A stretch of DNA of 36,543 bases from Actinomycetaceae bacterium. GTDB lineage: Bacteria > Actinomycetota > Actinomycetes > Actinomycetales > Actinomycetaceae. The translations under genes and the position numbers were made by a program. The stretch lies in NCBI GenBank assembly GCA_030530685.1, contig JAUMUM010000020.1:4467-41009 (forward strand), read 5' to 3'. Below, one piece after another: positions 8,385-15,401 of this stretch (the stretch's first letter is position 1; every line of letters starts with the position of its first letter). The notes beneath the pieces are model-generated. The model worked only from the letters and a program-made list of their open reading frames with translations. It did not search any database and was not told where the DNA came from.

Positions 8385-9566
8385 ATGACGAGCCCGAAGT
8401 ACGAACCCCTGTTCCAGCCATACGTACTCAATAACGGCGTCGAACTGAACAACCGTCTGGTCGTCGCACCCCTGACGGTCTACGACTCCGGTGAGGATGG
8501 CGAACTGACCGAAGCCTCCCGCCTGTTCTGGCGGAACCGGTTCGCGGGCTTCGGTCTGTACGTCATGCCATTTTCCAATGTTCACCCGAGCGGCATAGGC
8601 TTCGAGTCGCCAAATGCCTTCGATAGGCGGCATCTGGCGACGCTCAAGGAGTACGCCGACATCTCCCACGAGCAGGGCGTGCCGATCGTCGCCCAGCTCG
8701 CCCATTCCGGCCTGCGCGCCAACCGAGCGATGACTCAGGGGCACGACGTCGTCGCTCCCACGGCGGAGGCCCACAGCGGGGCGCGGGCCATGACCGACGC
8801 CGAGGTGCGCGAGATGGTCGCCAGCTTCGCCTATGCCACCGAGCTCGCCATGGAGGCGGGGCTCGACGGCGTCGAAGTCCACGGGACCAATGGCTGGCTC
8901 GTCCAGCAGTTCGTTTCGGGCACCACCAATAGGCGCGCGGACGCCTGGGGCGGCTCGCTGGACAGGCGGCTGCGCTTCCCGCTGGAGATCGTCGATGCGA
9001 TCGACGGCGTTCGCCGCAGGAAGGGGCGGCCCGACTTCATCGTGGGCTACCGTTTCTCCCCCGAGGAGCCCGGCGAGCGCGGCATCACCATGAAGGAAAC
9101 CTTCGCCCTCGTCGACGCTCTGGCCGACAGGCCGCTGCAGTACCTGCATGTCTCCCTCTGGGACTTCTACAAGAGGGCGCGGCGAGGCGCCGATCCCACG
9201 CTCACTCGCATGCAGCTTCTGCATGAGCGCATCAATGGGCGCCTGCCCTTCATTGGCGTGGGAAACCTCTACACGGCCGACGACATGATCGACGCCTACA
9301 GCACCGGATGGGCGGAATTCGTCGCCGTCGGCAAGAGCGTCATGCTCAACCCCGATTTAGTGGAGCTCATCGAAACGGGGCGCGAGGCCGAGATCGAGAC
9401 CACCTTCGACTGGGATAGGCAGGAACGCTATCGCTACACGCCCGCCATGCTTCGGGGCACGCGCATGGGCATGGACTTCTTCCCGCCGTCCAAGCAGCAC
9501 GGGGTGCGGTACAGGAGCGAGGAATACTGGTCGGCCGTCGGCTCGGCGACGTGGACATCCGCCTGA
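8385..9566 (+). CDS. NADH:flavin oxidoreductase, Old Yellow Enzyme family
   Basis: An FMN-dependent ene-reductase of 393 residues, close to the normal single-domain length. Visible motifs are the N-terminal FMN segment LNNRLVVAPLTV (21-32), IVAQLAHSG (101-109), the substrate-binding pair H166 and N169 in VEVHGTNGWLVQQF, the NRRADAWGGSLDRR segment (182-195), and the phosphate-binding VGKSVMLNPDLV. The HxxN pair is the yeast/plant-type variant rather than HxxH. Family members reduce activated C=C bonds and nitro groups with NAD(P)H; E. coli NemA is one and is controlled by the TetR protein NemR. AGGAG lies at the end of the preceding gene, somewhat far from the start, so translation may be coupled. 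Confidence 0.93.
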   Translation: MTSPKYEPLFQPYVLNNGVELNNRLVVAPLTVYDSGEDGELTEASRLFWRNRFAGFGLYVMPFSNVHPSGIGFESPNAFDRRHLATLKEYADISHEQGVPIVAQLAHSGLRANRAMTQGHDVVAPTAEAHSGARAMTDAEVREMVASFAYATELAMEAGLDGVEVHGTNGWLVQQFVSGTTNRRADAWGGSLDRRLRFPLEIVDAIDGVRRRKGRPDFIVGYRFSPEEPGERGITMKETFALVDALADRPLQYLHVSLWDFYKRARRGADPTLTRMQLLHERINGRLPFIGVGNLYTADDMIDAYSTGWAEFVAVGKSVMLNPDLVELIETGREAEIETTFDWDRQERYRYTPAMLRGTRMGMDFFPPSKQHGVRYRSEEYWSAVGSATWTSA

Positions 9567-9585
9567 AGTGTGGTGCAGGATACCG

Positions 9586-9615
9586 TTGCCTGCGGTCCGG
9601 GCGATGGCCTAAGCT
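9586..9615 (+). promoter_or_regulatory. Possible promoter for the tRNA-like gene
   Basis: TTGCCT at 9586-9591 and TAAGCT at 9610-9615 are 18 bp apart and end 10 nt before the tRNA start. Both hexamers match sigma70-type elements only partly. Confidence 0.35.
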
Positions 9616-9625
9616 TATTGCTCGC

Positions 9626-9700
9626 GGGGCTATGGTGCAGTCGGTAGCACACCTCGCCAGCAATGGCGGGGAGACAGGGGTTCGAATCCTTTTAGCTCCA
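9626..9700 (+). tRNA. tRNA-Ala-like gene with aberrant anticodon arm
   Basis: A 75-nt cloverleaf. The acceptor stem is GGGGCTA/TAGCTCC with discriminator A and no encoded CCA. It contains G3-T70, the identity pair of alanine tRNAs. The D-arm is GTGC-AGTCGGTA-GCAC with the GG pair. The T-arm is AGGGG-TTCGAAT-CCTTT. The anticodon arm is 20 nt instead of 17: CCTCGCC and GGCGGGG can form 7 bp around a 6-nt AGCAAT loop, or 5 bp around a 10-nt loop. No T33 is available and no standard 7-nt loop can be drawn; AGC is the only alanine-type triplet, and it is not a usual bacterial anticodon. Two T-stem pairs are G-T wobbles where alanine tRNAs usually have CCCCT. It is either a decaying tRNA-Ala or a specialised, non-decoding Ala acceptor. 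Confidence 0.7.
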
Positions 9701-9706
9701 CAGACG

Positions 9707-9740
9707 GAACTCCGTCGCAAGCTTTGCGGCGGAGTTCTTG
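9707..9740 (+). terminator. 14-bp hairpin terminator after the tRNA
   Basis: GAACTCCGTCGCAA (9707-9720) pairs with TTGCGGCGGAGTTC (9724-9737) with a 3-nt loop and a single G-T pair. It begins 6 nt after the tRNA end and is followed by TTGATTT. This is the best-formed hairpin in the window and implies that the tRNA-like gene is, or was, transcribed as a unit. Confidence 0.75.
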
Positions 9741-9927
9741 ATTTCCACCGGGTCCTATGCCCGATGATGCTGGACGAGCCTGATGATGCCGGTTGGTCGC
9801 GACAGCGGTAGCGACCACCCTCCGCGCGGTTACCAGCCAGAGCAAGCCCCGCTGGCGCGCATCGCGTCGGCGGCCGCGCAGCGAATCGGGCCTCGGCATC
9901 CCCTCGGCCTCGGCAACGGCCGAGCGA

Positions 9928-10809
9928 TCACGCCTCGGGGATCGGCATCCCGTAGTTTTCCATCGTGATGCTGGCCGGCTCCGGGCCGCCGCGCGTGCCG
10001 GTGTCGAGCGCGTCGATGGCCGCAAGCTCCTCGCCGCTGAGCTCGAAGTCGAAGATCCCGAAGTTTTCCGCAATGCGCGCCGGCTTGGTCGACTTCGGGA
10101 TCGCCGAACGCCCCTCCTGGATGTGCCAGCGCAACATCACCTGTGCTGGGCTCTTGCCGTGGGTGGCTGCGATACGACCGATGGTCTCATCCGTGAGCGT
10201 ACTCTTCTGGGCTCCGCCGTAGATTGTGATGCCGCCGATGGGCGACCACGCCTGGGTGAGGATGCCGTGTTCGGCATGCAGCGTCTGCAGCTGCTTTTGC
10301 TGGAAGAAGGGATGCAGTTCGATCTGGTTGACCGTGGGCACCACACTGGCCTGGGCGAGCAGCCGGTCGAGGTCGTCGGGCATGAAGTTTGAGACGCCGA
10401 TGGCGCGCACTTTGCCGTCGGCGTAGAGCTCTTCGAGTGCGCGGTAGGCACCGAGCGTCCGGTCGAAGTCGACAGTCAGGGGCTGGTGCAAGATGAGCAG
10501 ATCGATCTGCTCAAGGCCGAGCTTGCCCGCGCTCTTCTCGAAGCCGTGCAGGGCCTTGTCGTAGCCGTAGTCGCTGATCCACAGCTTCGTTTCGACGAAT
10601 ACCTCCTCGCGTGGCAGTCCCAAGGCGCGAATTGCCTCGCCGACGCCGCGTTCGTTCATGTACGCAGCTGCCGTATCAATGTGGCGGTAGCCGACGCGCA
10701 GGGCCTCGGCCACCGCCGCGGCAGTCTCGTCGACGGGAGTTTGAAAGACGCCAAACCCGATGCCGGGCAGCGTCACGTCATTGTTCAAAGTGAATCCATT
10801 ATTAGTCAT
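9928..10809 (-). CDS. Aldo-keto reductase, second paralogue
   Basis: A 293-residue carbonyl reductase. ATG 10809 is used because the longer open frame upstream has no homologous N-terminal sequence and overlaps the divergent regulator. The tetrad is D45 and Y50 (HIDTAAAYMNE), K75 (FVETKLWI) and H108 (LLILHQP). GVSNFMPDDL, VNQIELHPFFQQ and IPKSTKPARIAENFGIFDF are also present. It resembles the protein at 6739-7587 clearly but not closely, so the duplication is old. It is divergent from an MmyB-type regulator across a 231-bp gap, an arrangement common for oxidoreductases controlled by such regulators. Confidence 0.92.
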   Translation of the reverse strand: MTNNGFTLNNDVTLPGIGFGVFQTPVDETAAAVAEALRVGYRHIDTAAAYMNERGVGEAIRALGLPREEVFVETKLWISDYGYDKALHGFEKSAGKLGLEQIDLLILHQPLTVDFDRTLGAYRALEELYADGKVRAIGVSNFMPDDLDRLLAQASVVPTVNQIELHPFFQQKQLQTLHAEHGILTQAWSPIGGITIYGGAQKSTLTDETIGRIAATHGKSPAQVMLRWHIQEGRSAIPKSTKPARIAENFGIFDFELSGEELAAIDALDTGTRGGPEPASITMENYGMPIPEA

Positions 10810-11040
10810 GATTCCAACAGTAGGACGACGTCCGGGCCTCTGGCAGTCCCCGGCGTTATACCCCAAGGACGCCGCGAGCGGTGGCGCTTCGGCGGCGGGC
10901 AGATCTTGGCGGGGAACGTTCGGGGTGTGGCAAGCGTTCGCGGCGGCAGCCCGGACCATCCCGCCCGCGAAGAGTGTTCTTCCGCCGCGCAGGATGGTGG
11001 CGAACCGTGGTGTCGGCGGCCGTGTCGTAGCCTTGAATGC

Positions 11041-11913
11041 ATGGACAATCGAGTCGAAGTCAATCAGTTCCTCACGGCGTTGCGGGCCCGGATCACCCCG
11101 GACGAAGCGGGACTTGTGGCATTCGGCACCGACCGTCGCGTACCGGGACTGCGCCGCGAGGAGGTCGCGCAACTTGCCGGAGTCTCCACCGCCTATTACA
11201 CGCGGATGGAGCGCGGCGACCTCCGCGGCGTCTCCGAAGGCGTCCTCTATTCGCTTGCCCGTGCGTTGCGGCTGGACGAAGCCGAAACCCTCCATCTCTT
11301 CGACCTCGCCCACACTGCGTCGGGATCGAGCCGACGCCCGCTGCCGCACGGCCTGCCAGCCGCGGCCGCCAGGCGCAGGACACCAGATCCGCGGGTCCTG
11401 GAGCGCCTGACCCGTGTGCTCGATTCAATGTTCGATGTGCCCGCTCTCGCGGTGAACTACGTCGGTGACCCCGTCGCTTCCAACGCCCTCGGCCGCGCCC
11501 TGTTCCCTCATCTTTTTCCAGACGACGCCGAGCCCGTCAACCACTTCCACTACCTCTTCTTGGACGAGCGCTCGCGGGTGTTCTATCCCGACTGGGAAAC
11601 CAGCGCGCGCGAATCGGTCTCGTCGCTGCGACTGCTCGTCGGGCACGACCCGGCCGACCGGGCGCTGACGGGCCTCGTCGAGGAACTATCCGAGCGCAGC
11701 GAGCGGTTCCGCGACCTGTGGCAGGGGCACGCCGTACGCGTCCATGCCAGCGGCACGAAGCGCATTGACCACCCTCTCGTCGGGCTGATGGTCATTGGGT
11801 ACGACGTCCTGTCGGTCGAGGCCACGCCGGGCTTGACGGTCACCACCTATCTGCCGGAAGGAGGCAGCCCGTCCGAAGATGCCATGCGGAGGTTGCGTAG
11901 GACCACCGCGTGA
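11041..11913 (+). CDS. XRE-family regulator with MmyB-like ligand domain
   Basis: A 290-residue transcription factor. The N-terminal helix-turn-helix is at about 36-62 (PGLRREEVAQLAGVSTAYYTRMERGD), the hallmark sequence of MmyB-type regulators. A MmyB-like ligand-binding domain follows from about residue 105 (RVLERLTRVLDSMFDVPALAVN) to 280 (HPLVGLMVIGYDVLSVEATPGLTVTTYLP). ATG 11041 is the natural start because the protein then has the family length. No Shine-Dalgarno is seen, but TAGCCT at 11028-11033 lies 7 nt upstream, so the mRNA may be leaderless. It is divergent from the aldo-keto reductase gene, its likely target. The ligand is unknown; fatty-acid-like ligands are reported for some relatives. 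Confidence 0.9.
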   Translation: MDNRVEVNQFLTALRARITPDEAGLVAFGTDRRVPGLRREEVAQLAGVSTAYYTRMERGDLRGVSEGVLYSLARALRLDEAETLHLFDLAHTASGSSRRPLPHGLPAAAARRRTPDPRVLERLTRVLDSMFDVPALAVNYVGDPVASNALGRALFPHLFPDDAEPVNHFHYLFLDERSRVFYPDWETSARESVSSLRLLVGHDPADRALTGLVEELSERSERFRDLWQGHAVRVHASGTKRIDHPLVGLMVIGYDVLSVEATPGLTVTTYLPEGGSPSEDAMRRLRRTTA

Positions 11914-11930
11914 GGTGGCCTTTACGGGTG

Positions 11931-12256
11931 TGTGGATGATCTTTGCTCGTCGGGTATGTGTGGACCCGATTTCACCACGATCTTGGCCTGTGGCCCGAAT
12001 TCCAAGCGCGGGTCTCGTTTGTGGACCCGACGACCATGAGCACCGGGTCAGTGTGCGGATAGATTTCGGCGAGTGGCGTCGCATGTGGACCCGGGTCGCA
12101 CTGCGGCCTTGGCCTGTGCACCCCACCGGCCTGTCCCGCACATTGGCGCCTCGAATTGCATGTGACCCTGGCCTGTTGACCCGAGTCCCGCTGTGGACCG
12201 GACGCAGGAGGTGGGCCGGCCATAAACCGAGGGATGCCCAGGTGCTGTGGACCCGA
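11931..12256. repeat. Degenerate array, period ~31 bp, core TGTGGACCCGA
   Basis: This 391-bp gene-free gap (11914-12304) holds repeated cores of TGTGGACCCGA. Starts are at 11931 (diverged), 11959, 11989, 12020, 12052 (diverged), 12084 and 12115, with steps of 28, 30, 31, 32, 32 and 31 bp. Further copies, less regular, are at 12161, 12174, 12192 and 12246. CTTGGCC or CCTGGCC precedes the cores at 11989, 12115 and 12174, so the unit is longer than the core. The rest of each unit is poorly conserved. I see no gene in the gap. Confidence 0.65.
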
Positions 12257-12304
12257 TTCGGCACATCCTGCCGTGCTGTTCCTTGCCTCGGTGGTCCACT
12301 CGGC

Positions 12305-12625
12305 TCAGTGCGCGGCCCCGACCTCGATCAACAGCACGCCCGAGGCGATCATCGCGATGCCTGCCAGCATTGTTGGTGTCAGCGGCTCCTTGAAGATCAC
12401 TCGGGACAGCACGGCCGTTGCCGCCACCCCGGTTGCAGCCCATACGCCGTAGGCGATGCCTAGGGGCATGCCACCGCGCAACGCAACGGTAAGGAAGGCG
12501 AACGCCAGAAGGTATCCGGTGCCGACGGCGGCATACCAGGCATTCTTTCCGGCCGAGGCGGCCTTGAGCGACAGGGTCGCGGCGACCTCGCTGACAATTG
12601 CGCCGCCGAGGAAAAGCCACGTCAT
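12305..12625 (-). CDS. Small multidrug resistance (SMR) transporter, second subunit
   Basis: A 106-residue, four-helix proton antiporter subunit of the EmrE/QacE family. The essential membrane glutamate is E13 (FLGGAIVSEVAATLSLKAA). The second and third helices are visible, with GIAYGVWAATGVAATAVLSRVIFKEPLTP, the conserved YxxW and EPLT motifs. Its ATG overlaps the stop of the upstream SMR gene by 4 bp (ATGA), so the two are translationally coupled. Paired SMR genes generally form heterodimers in which the two subunits are inserted in opposite orientation. Substrates are usually lipophilic cations, here unknown. Confidence 0.9.
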   Translation of the reverse strand: MTWLFLGGAIVSEVAATLSLKAASAGKNAWYAAVGTGYLLAFAFLTVALRGGMPLGIAYGVWAATGVAATAVLSRVIFKEPLTPTMLAGIAMIASGVLLIEVGAAH

Positions 12626-13083
12626 GAGCGGGCCTCCTTTCCGCGCAGCGCTGATCCTTCCGTGCCGCCTTGCTCCATTGAACCGTGCGCTGAGTCCGTG
12701 AAGTCCAAGCCGTGCGTCGAGCCTTCGGTGGTCGGCCCCGCCTGCGCGCGCACACCGGCCGCCGCCTGTTCGGCGCCCATCTCCACGGTGAGCACGCCGG
12801 CGACCACCAAGGCGATCCCGACGCCCATGACCGCCGTGAGCGGCTCACCGAAGATGACTGCCGACAGCAGGGCGGTCAGCGTTACCCCCAGCGCGCCCCA
12901 TATCCCGTAGGCGACGCCCAGGGCCATGCCTTGGCGCAGTGCCAGCGCGAGCATGGCGAAGGCGCAGGTGTACCCCACGGCGACCACCGCGTACAGCGCT
13001 GGGGTGTCGATGGCAGCCTTGAGCGAAAGTGAGGCGGCGACCTCGCTGAAGATCGCTCCCGCAAGGAAATACCACTGTTTCAT
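12622..13083 (-). CDS. SMR transporter with C-terminal extension, first subunit
   Basis: A 153-residue protein: a normal SMR core (residues 1-107; E14 in FLAGAIFSEVAASLSLKAA; GVAYGIWGALGVTLTALLSAVIFGEPLT) followed by a ~45-residue hydrophilic tail rich in Gly, Ser, Glu and Ala. Ordinary SMR proteins stop after helix 4, so the tail is unusual. ATG 13083 gives the family N-terminus MKQWYFLAG; AAGGAA lies upstream with long spacing. The tail ends at the ATGA overlap with the partner gene, so it may be partly coding drift near a coupled junction or a real cytoplasmic appendage. The partner at 12305-12625 has no tail. Confidence 0.88.
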   Translation of the reverse strand: MKQWYFLAGAIFSEVAASLSLKAAIDTPALYAVVAVGYTCAFAMLALALRQGMALGVAYGIWGALGVTLTALLSAVIFGEPLTAVMGVGIALVVAGVLTVEMGAEQAAAGVRAQAGPTTEGSTHGLDFTDSAHGSMEQGGTEGSALRGKEARS

Positions 13084-13229
13084 TGGTGTGCGTTTTTCCT
13101 TGTCTTTCTCTGTAGGGGATGGGTTCGGCGGCATCCTGCGAGCGCCGCTCTGAGTTTCCCCGTGTTGCCCCGCCGCGTCATTGCCCGGCGCTGAGCCGTG
13201 CTCGCCGGTCATCATCCCAAGATTGCGCC

Positions 13230-13267
13230 GGTGCCGCAATAGTGCACAGGTGCCGTAATAGTGCGCC
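13230..13267. repeat. Tandem 19-bp direct repeat upstream of SMR pair
   Basis: Two adjacent 19-bp units, GGTGCCGCAATAGTGCACA and GGTGCCGTAATAGTGCGCC, share 15 of 19 positions. A small hairpin, ATTGCG/CGCAAT, overlaps the first unit (13222-13240). They lie about 150 bp upstream of the SMR start (13083), in the 284-bp gap. A regulator-binding site is plausible; I see no gene in the gap. Confidence 0.45.
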
Positions 13268-13367
13268 GACGCCGACCCGCGGCCTCGTCGTACTTCGAGA
13301 CCGGGGCCGACGCCGGCTCCACGCTGGCGGCCGCCCCCATGCCGGCGACCGCCTCCACGCCAGCGCC

Positions 13368-14195
13368 TCAGCGCAGCGTGGTGTGGCTTTCAATCGTGCG
13401 CACAGCCCAGACGGCCGTCGCACAGATCATCACGGCATAGACTGGAATGTGCCCCATGCCGATGACTTCGGGAATCCTGTGGTGCGACTGGTGGAGGATG
13501 TCGTGCGACATTCCCTGCCATACCCAGGCCCCGTCGGCCGTGCGGATTCCCATGGGAAGCAGCAGCATCCCGGCGAACCCTGCGAGCCCGCCCACCATCC
13601 AGTAGGTGATGAACCCGATGACCGGCGCCGCGAAGCCCATGTGGCTCCAGCGAGAGTGGGCCCCGATGCTCATGATCGACGCGACCAGGGTGGCAATGCC
13701 CACCACGGCGAACACGCCAAGCAGAGCGAAGAGCACGTACGGGCCATGTCCCATCGCGTGCCAGTCAAAGTCCTCGTGGCCATGGTGGAAATGGTGCCCG
13801 TGGTGGAAGTGGCGCTCGTCAGCCCACATCTCCGCCCCGCGGGTGTGGCAGAGGAGGAAGAAGCCGAGGGACGCGACGCCGATGCTCACGAAGCTCATGC
13901 CGATGATGTGAAGGACCTTGGCGAAGAAGATCGTCCGCCCCCTGGCGGGAAGCATGAACGTGAAGTAGCCCCTCGTCCCGTACATGGACTGCCAGTAGCC
14001 GATGAACAGAAGAACGATGGCGACGGCGGGCGCCGCACTGAAGGCACCGAAGGCAATGGAAGCCCCGACGTCGGACAGCGCAGGTATCAGGCCAAGGGCG
14101 ATCGCGCTCAGTCCGACGGCGGAGAACAGTCCCAGGACGATGAGCGTCCGGCGGCCCTGCGTGCGCAGTTCGTGGGCGAAAAGCGTGGCTAGCAT
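13368..14195 (-). CDS. ABC-2 type permease with histidine-rich loop
   Basis: A 275-residue integral membrane protein with about six hydrophobic segments, the expected partner of the ATPase encoded just upstream (its ATG shares one base with the ATPase stop, TGATG). The first cytoplasmic helix (LFAHELRTQGRR), FMLPARGRTIFFAK and the helix pattern fit ABC-2 permeases of YtrA-type operons. Residues 129-150 form a loop with ten histidines (HFHHGHHFHHGH and following) plus Asp/Glu, placed between the third and fourth hydrophobic segments. This loop is not usual for the family and looks like a metal-binding site. The substrate is unknown; the loop raises the possibility of metal sensing or transport. 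Confidence 0.8.
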   Translation of the reverse strand: MLATLFAHELRTQGRRTLIVLGLFSAVGLSAIALGLIPALSDVGASIAFGAFSAAPAVAIVLLFIGYWQSMYGTRGYFTFMLPARGRTIFFAKVLHIIGMSFVSIGVASLGFFLLCHTRGAEMWADERHFHHGHHFHHGHEDFDWHAMGHGPYVLFALLGVFAVVGIATLVASIMSIGAHSRWSHMGFAAPVIGFITYWMVGGLAGFAGMLLLPMGIRTADGAWVWQGMSHDILHQSHHRIPEVIGMGHIPVYAVMICATAVWAVRTIESHTTLR

Positions 14196-14980
14196 CAGCG
14201 GTACTCCTTCCGGAACAGGGCGTCGAGGCTCGAGGCATGCTGCTCGCGCAGATCGTCGGCGTTGCCCGAGAGTAGGACGCGGCCGTCGCGCAGGAAGATC
14301 ACCGAGTCGACGGTGGTTTCGACCTCGGCGATGAGGTGTGTGGAGATGATCATGAGTGCGCCCGGATCGAAGTCGCTCAGCACGCCGTTCAGGATGACGT
14401 CGCGGGCGGCCGGGTCGACGCCGGAGATGGGCTCGTCGAGCAGGTAGACGCGCGCCTTGCGCGACATGACGAGAGCGACCCTCAGCTTTTCTCCCGTGCC
14501 TTTGGACATTGCCTTGAGCGGGCGGTCGTCCGGCAACTTGAAGAAACGGACCATCTCGCGGGCCTTGGTCGCGTCGAAGTCGGTGAAGAACCTGGAGTAC
14601 AGGTCGATGGCCTTCGTGGCGGTCAGGCTCGTGTCGAGGAAATTGCGGTCGGGTAGGAAGGAGACGAGCGCCTTCGATTCCGGCCCCACCGGGTGGTCTG
14701 CAATCGTCACCCGGCCCGTGTAGTCGGCGACGAGCCCGGCCAGGATCTTCAGCAGCGTCGTCTTGCCGGCGCCGTTATTGCCCACGAGGGCGACGATGCT
14801 GCCAGCAGGCAGTGTCAGGCTGAGGTCAGTCAGGGCGCGGTTGGAACGGTAGTCCTTCGTCAGGTGTTCGACGCGCACGAGGGCGGATTCTCCGGCGCGT
14901 GAAAGATCGCCGGCTGGCGGACTCGCATCGGCAGCCGCGTCCGATGCGGCGTTGTGTGACGGCTGTGGATTCGCTGCCAT
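14195..14980 (-). CDS. ABC transporter ATP-binding protein (YtrB-like)
   Basis: A 261-residue nucleotide-binding subunit. Walker A GNNGAGKTT is at 67-75, the signature is degenerate (MSKGTGEK, 158-165, instead of LSGGQ), Walker B VYLLDE is at 178-183, followed by the D-loop ISGVDP, and the switch histidine is in ISTHL. The Q-loop region reads VSFLPDRNFLD and lacks the usual glutamine, as in many YtrB-like ATPases. Residues 1-35 form a disordered Ala/Ser-rich extension. ATG 14980 follows AGGAGA inside the end of the GntR gene, with a 1-bp overlap (TAATG). The gene order GntR-ATPase-permease is the classical YtrA arrangement. Confidence 0.9.
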   Translation of the reverse strand: MAANPQPSHNAASDAAADASPPAGDLSRAGESALVRVEHLTKDYRSNRALTDLSLTLPAGSIVALVGNNGAGKTTLLKILAGLVADYTGRVTIADHPVGPESKALVSFLPDRNFLDTSLTATKAIDLYSRFFTDFDATKAREMVRFFKLPDDRPLKAMSKGTGEKLRVALVMSRKARVYLLDEPISGVDPAARDVILNGVLSDFDPGALMIISTHLIAEVETTVDSVIFLRDGRVLLSGNADDLREQHASSLDALFRKEYR

Positions 14981-15354
14981 TAGTCGTCTCCTTCGGTGCG
15001 TGCTTTCCATTGATCGGAAAGGGTGCGGATGGTTTCGTCCAGGTCGAGCCCGAGGGCTGCGACCGTGTCGATGTACGTGTTGGTTGCGGCCGCGGCCAGT
15101 TCGGCTCGCATGGTGCTGGCTGCGGAGTTCTCCGGAGCGACGAAGCGTCCTGAGGTCCGTTCGGTCACGGTGAGGCCTTCGCGGTCGAGTTGTCCCAGGG
15201 CACGCTGCACCGTGTTGGGGTTGACGCCGATGTCCACCGCGAGTTCGCGGACGCTGGGGATCTTCTCCCCGCTTTGCCACTGGCCGGACGCGATGCGGCG
15301 GCGGAAGTCCTCGGCTAGCTGGACCCATATGGGGCGGGTGTCATCAAGGTGCAT
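14980..15354 (-). CDS. GntR family regulator, YtrA subfamily
   Basis: A 124-residue repressor, the short length of the YtrA subfamily. A winged helix (PIWVQLAEDFRRRIASGQW...KIPSVRELAVDIGVNPNTVQRALGQLDREGL, residues 8-61) is followed by a short helical dimerisation tail. It is first in the operon with the ATPase and permease and is preceded by AGGAGGGGG. A perfect inverted repeat over its own promoter (15373-15396) is the expected autoregulatory site. YtrA-type regulators commonly respond to cell-envelope stress; the inducer here cannot be deduced. Confidence 0.92.
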   Translation of the reverse strand: MHLDDTRPIWVQLAEDFRRRIASGQWQSGEKIPSVRELAVDIGVNPNTVQRALGQLDREGLTVTERTSGRFVAPENSAASTMRAELAAAATNTYIDTVAALGLDLDETIRTLSDQWKARTEGDD

Positions 15355-15372
15355 CGCACCCCCTCCTGATTG

Positions 15373-15401
15373 ACTGTATTAAGACACTAATACAGTGTCA
15401 C
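15373..15401 (-). promoter_or_regulatory. GntR operator overlapping the operon promoter
   Basis: ACTGTATTA (15373-15381), a 6-bp spacer and TAATACAGT (15388-15396) form a perfect inverted repeat. A second, overlapping one is GACAC (15383-15387), N7, GTGTC (15395-15399). On the minus strand GTGACA (15401-15396) and TACAGT (15378-15373) are separated by 17 bp and serve as candidate -35 and -10 elements, so regulator binding would block RNA polymerase. Confidence 0.75.

Noticed and set aside
8385-9566. Loss of the catalytic histidine pair in the Old Yellow Enzyme
   Set aside because: The HGTNG motif is the known HxxN variant, so it is not a defect.
9626-9740. tRNA as attachment site of an integrated element
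   Set aside because: I see no repeat of the tRNA 3' end and no integrase within the window.
10810-11349. Extended aldo-keto reductase frame to 11349
   Set aside because: It runs through the divergent regulator gene with no family resemblance; the ATG at 10809 gives the normal length.
11931-12256. CRISPR array
   Set aside because: The spacing is near 31 bp, but the conserved core is only 11 bp and degenerate, spacers are not unique full-length units, and no cas gene is present.
13083-13084. Guanidine riboswitch upstream of the SMR pair
   Set aside because: The conserved riboswitch motifs are not visible in the 13084-13367 gap, and the proteins look like the QacE/EmrE type.
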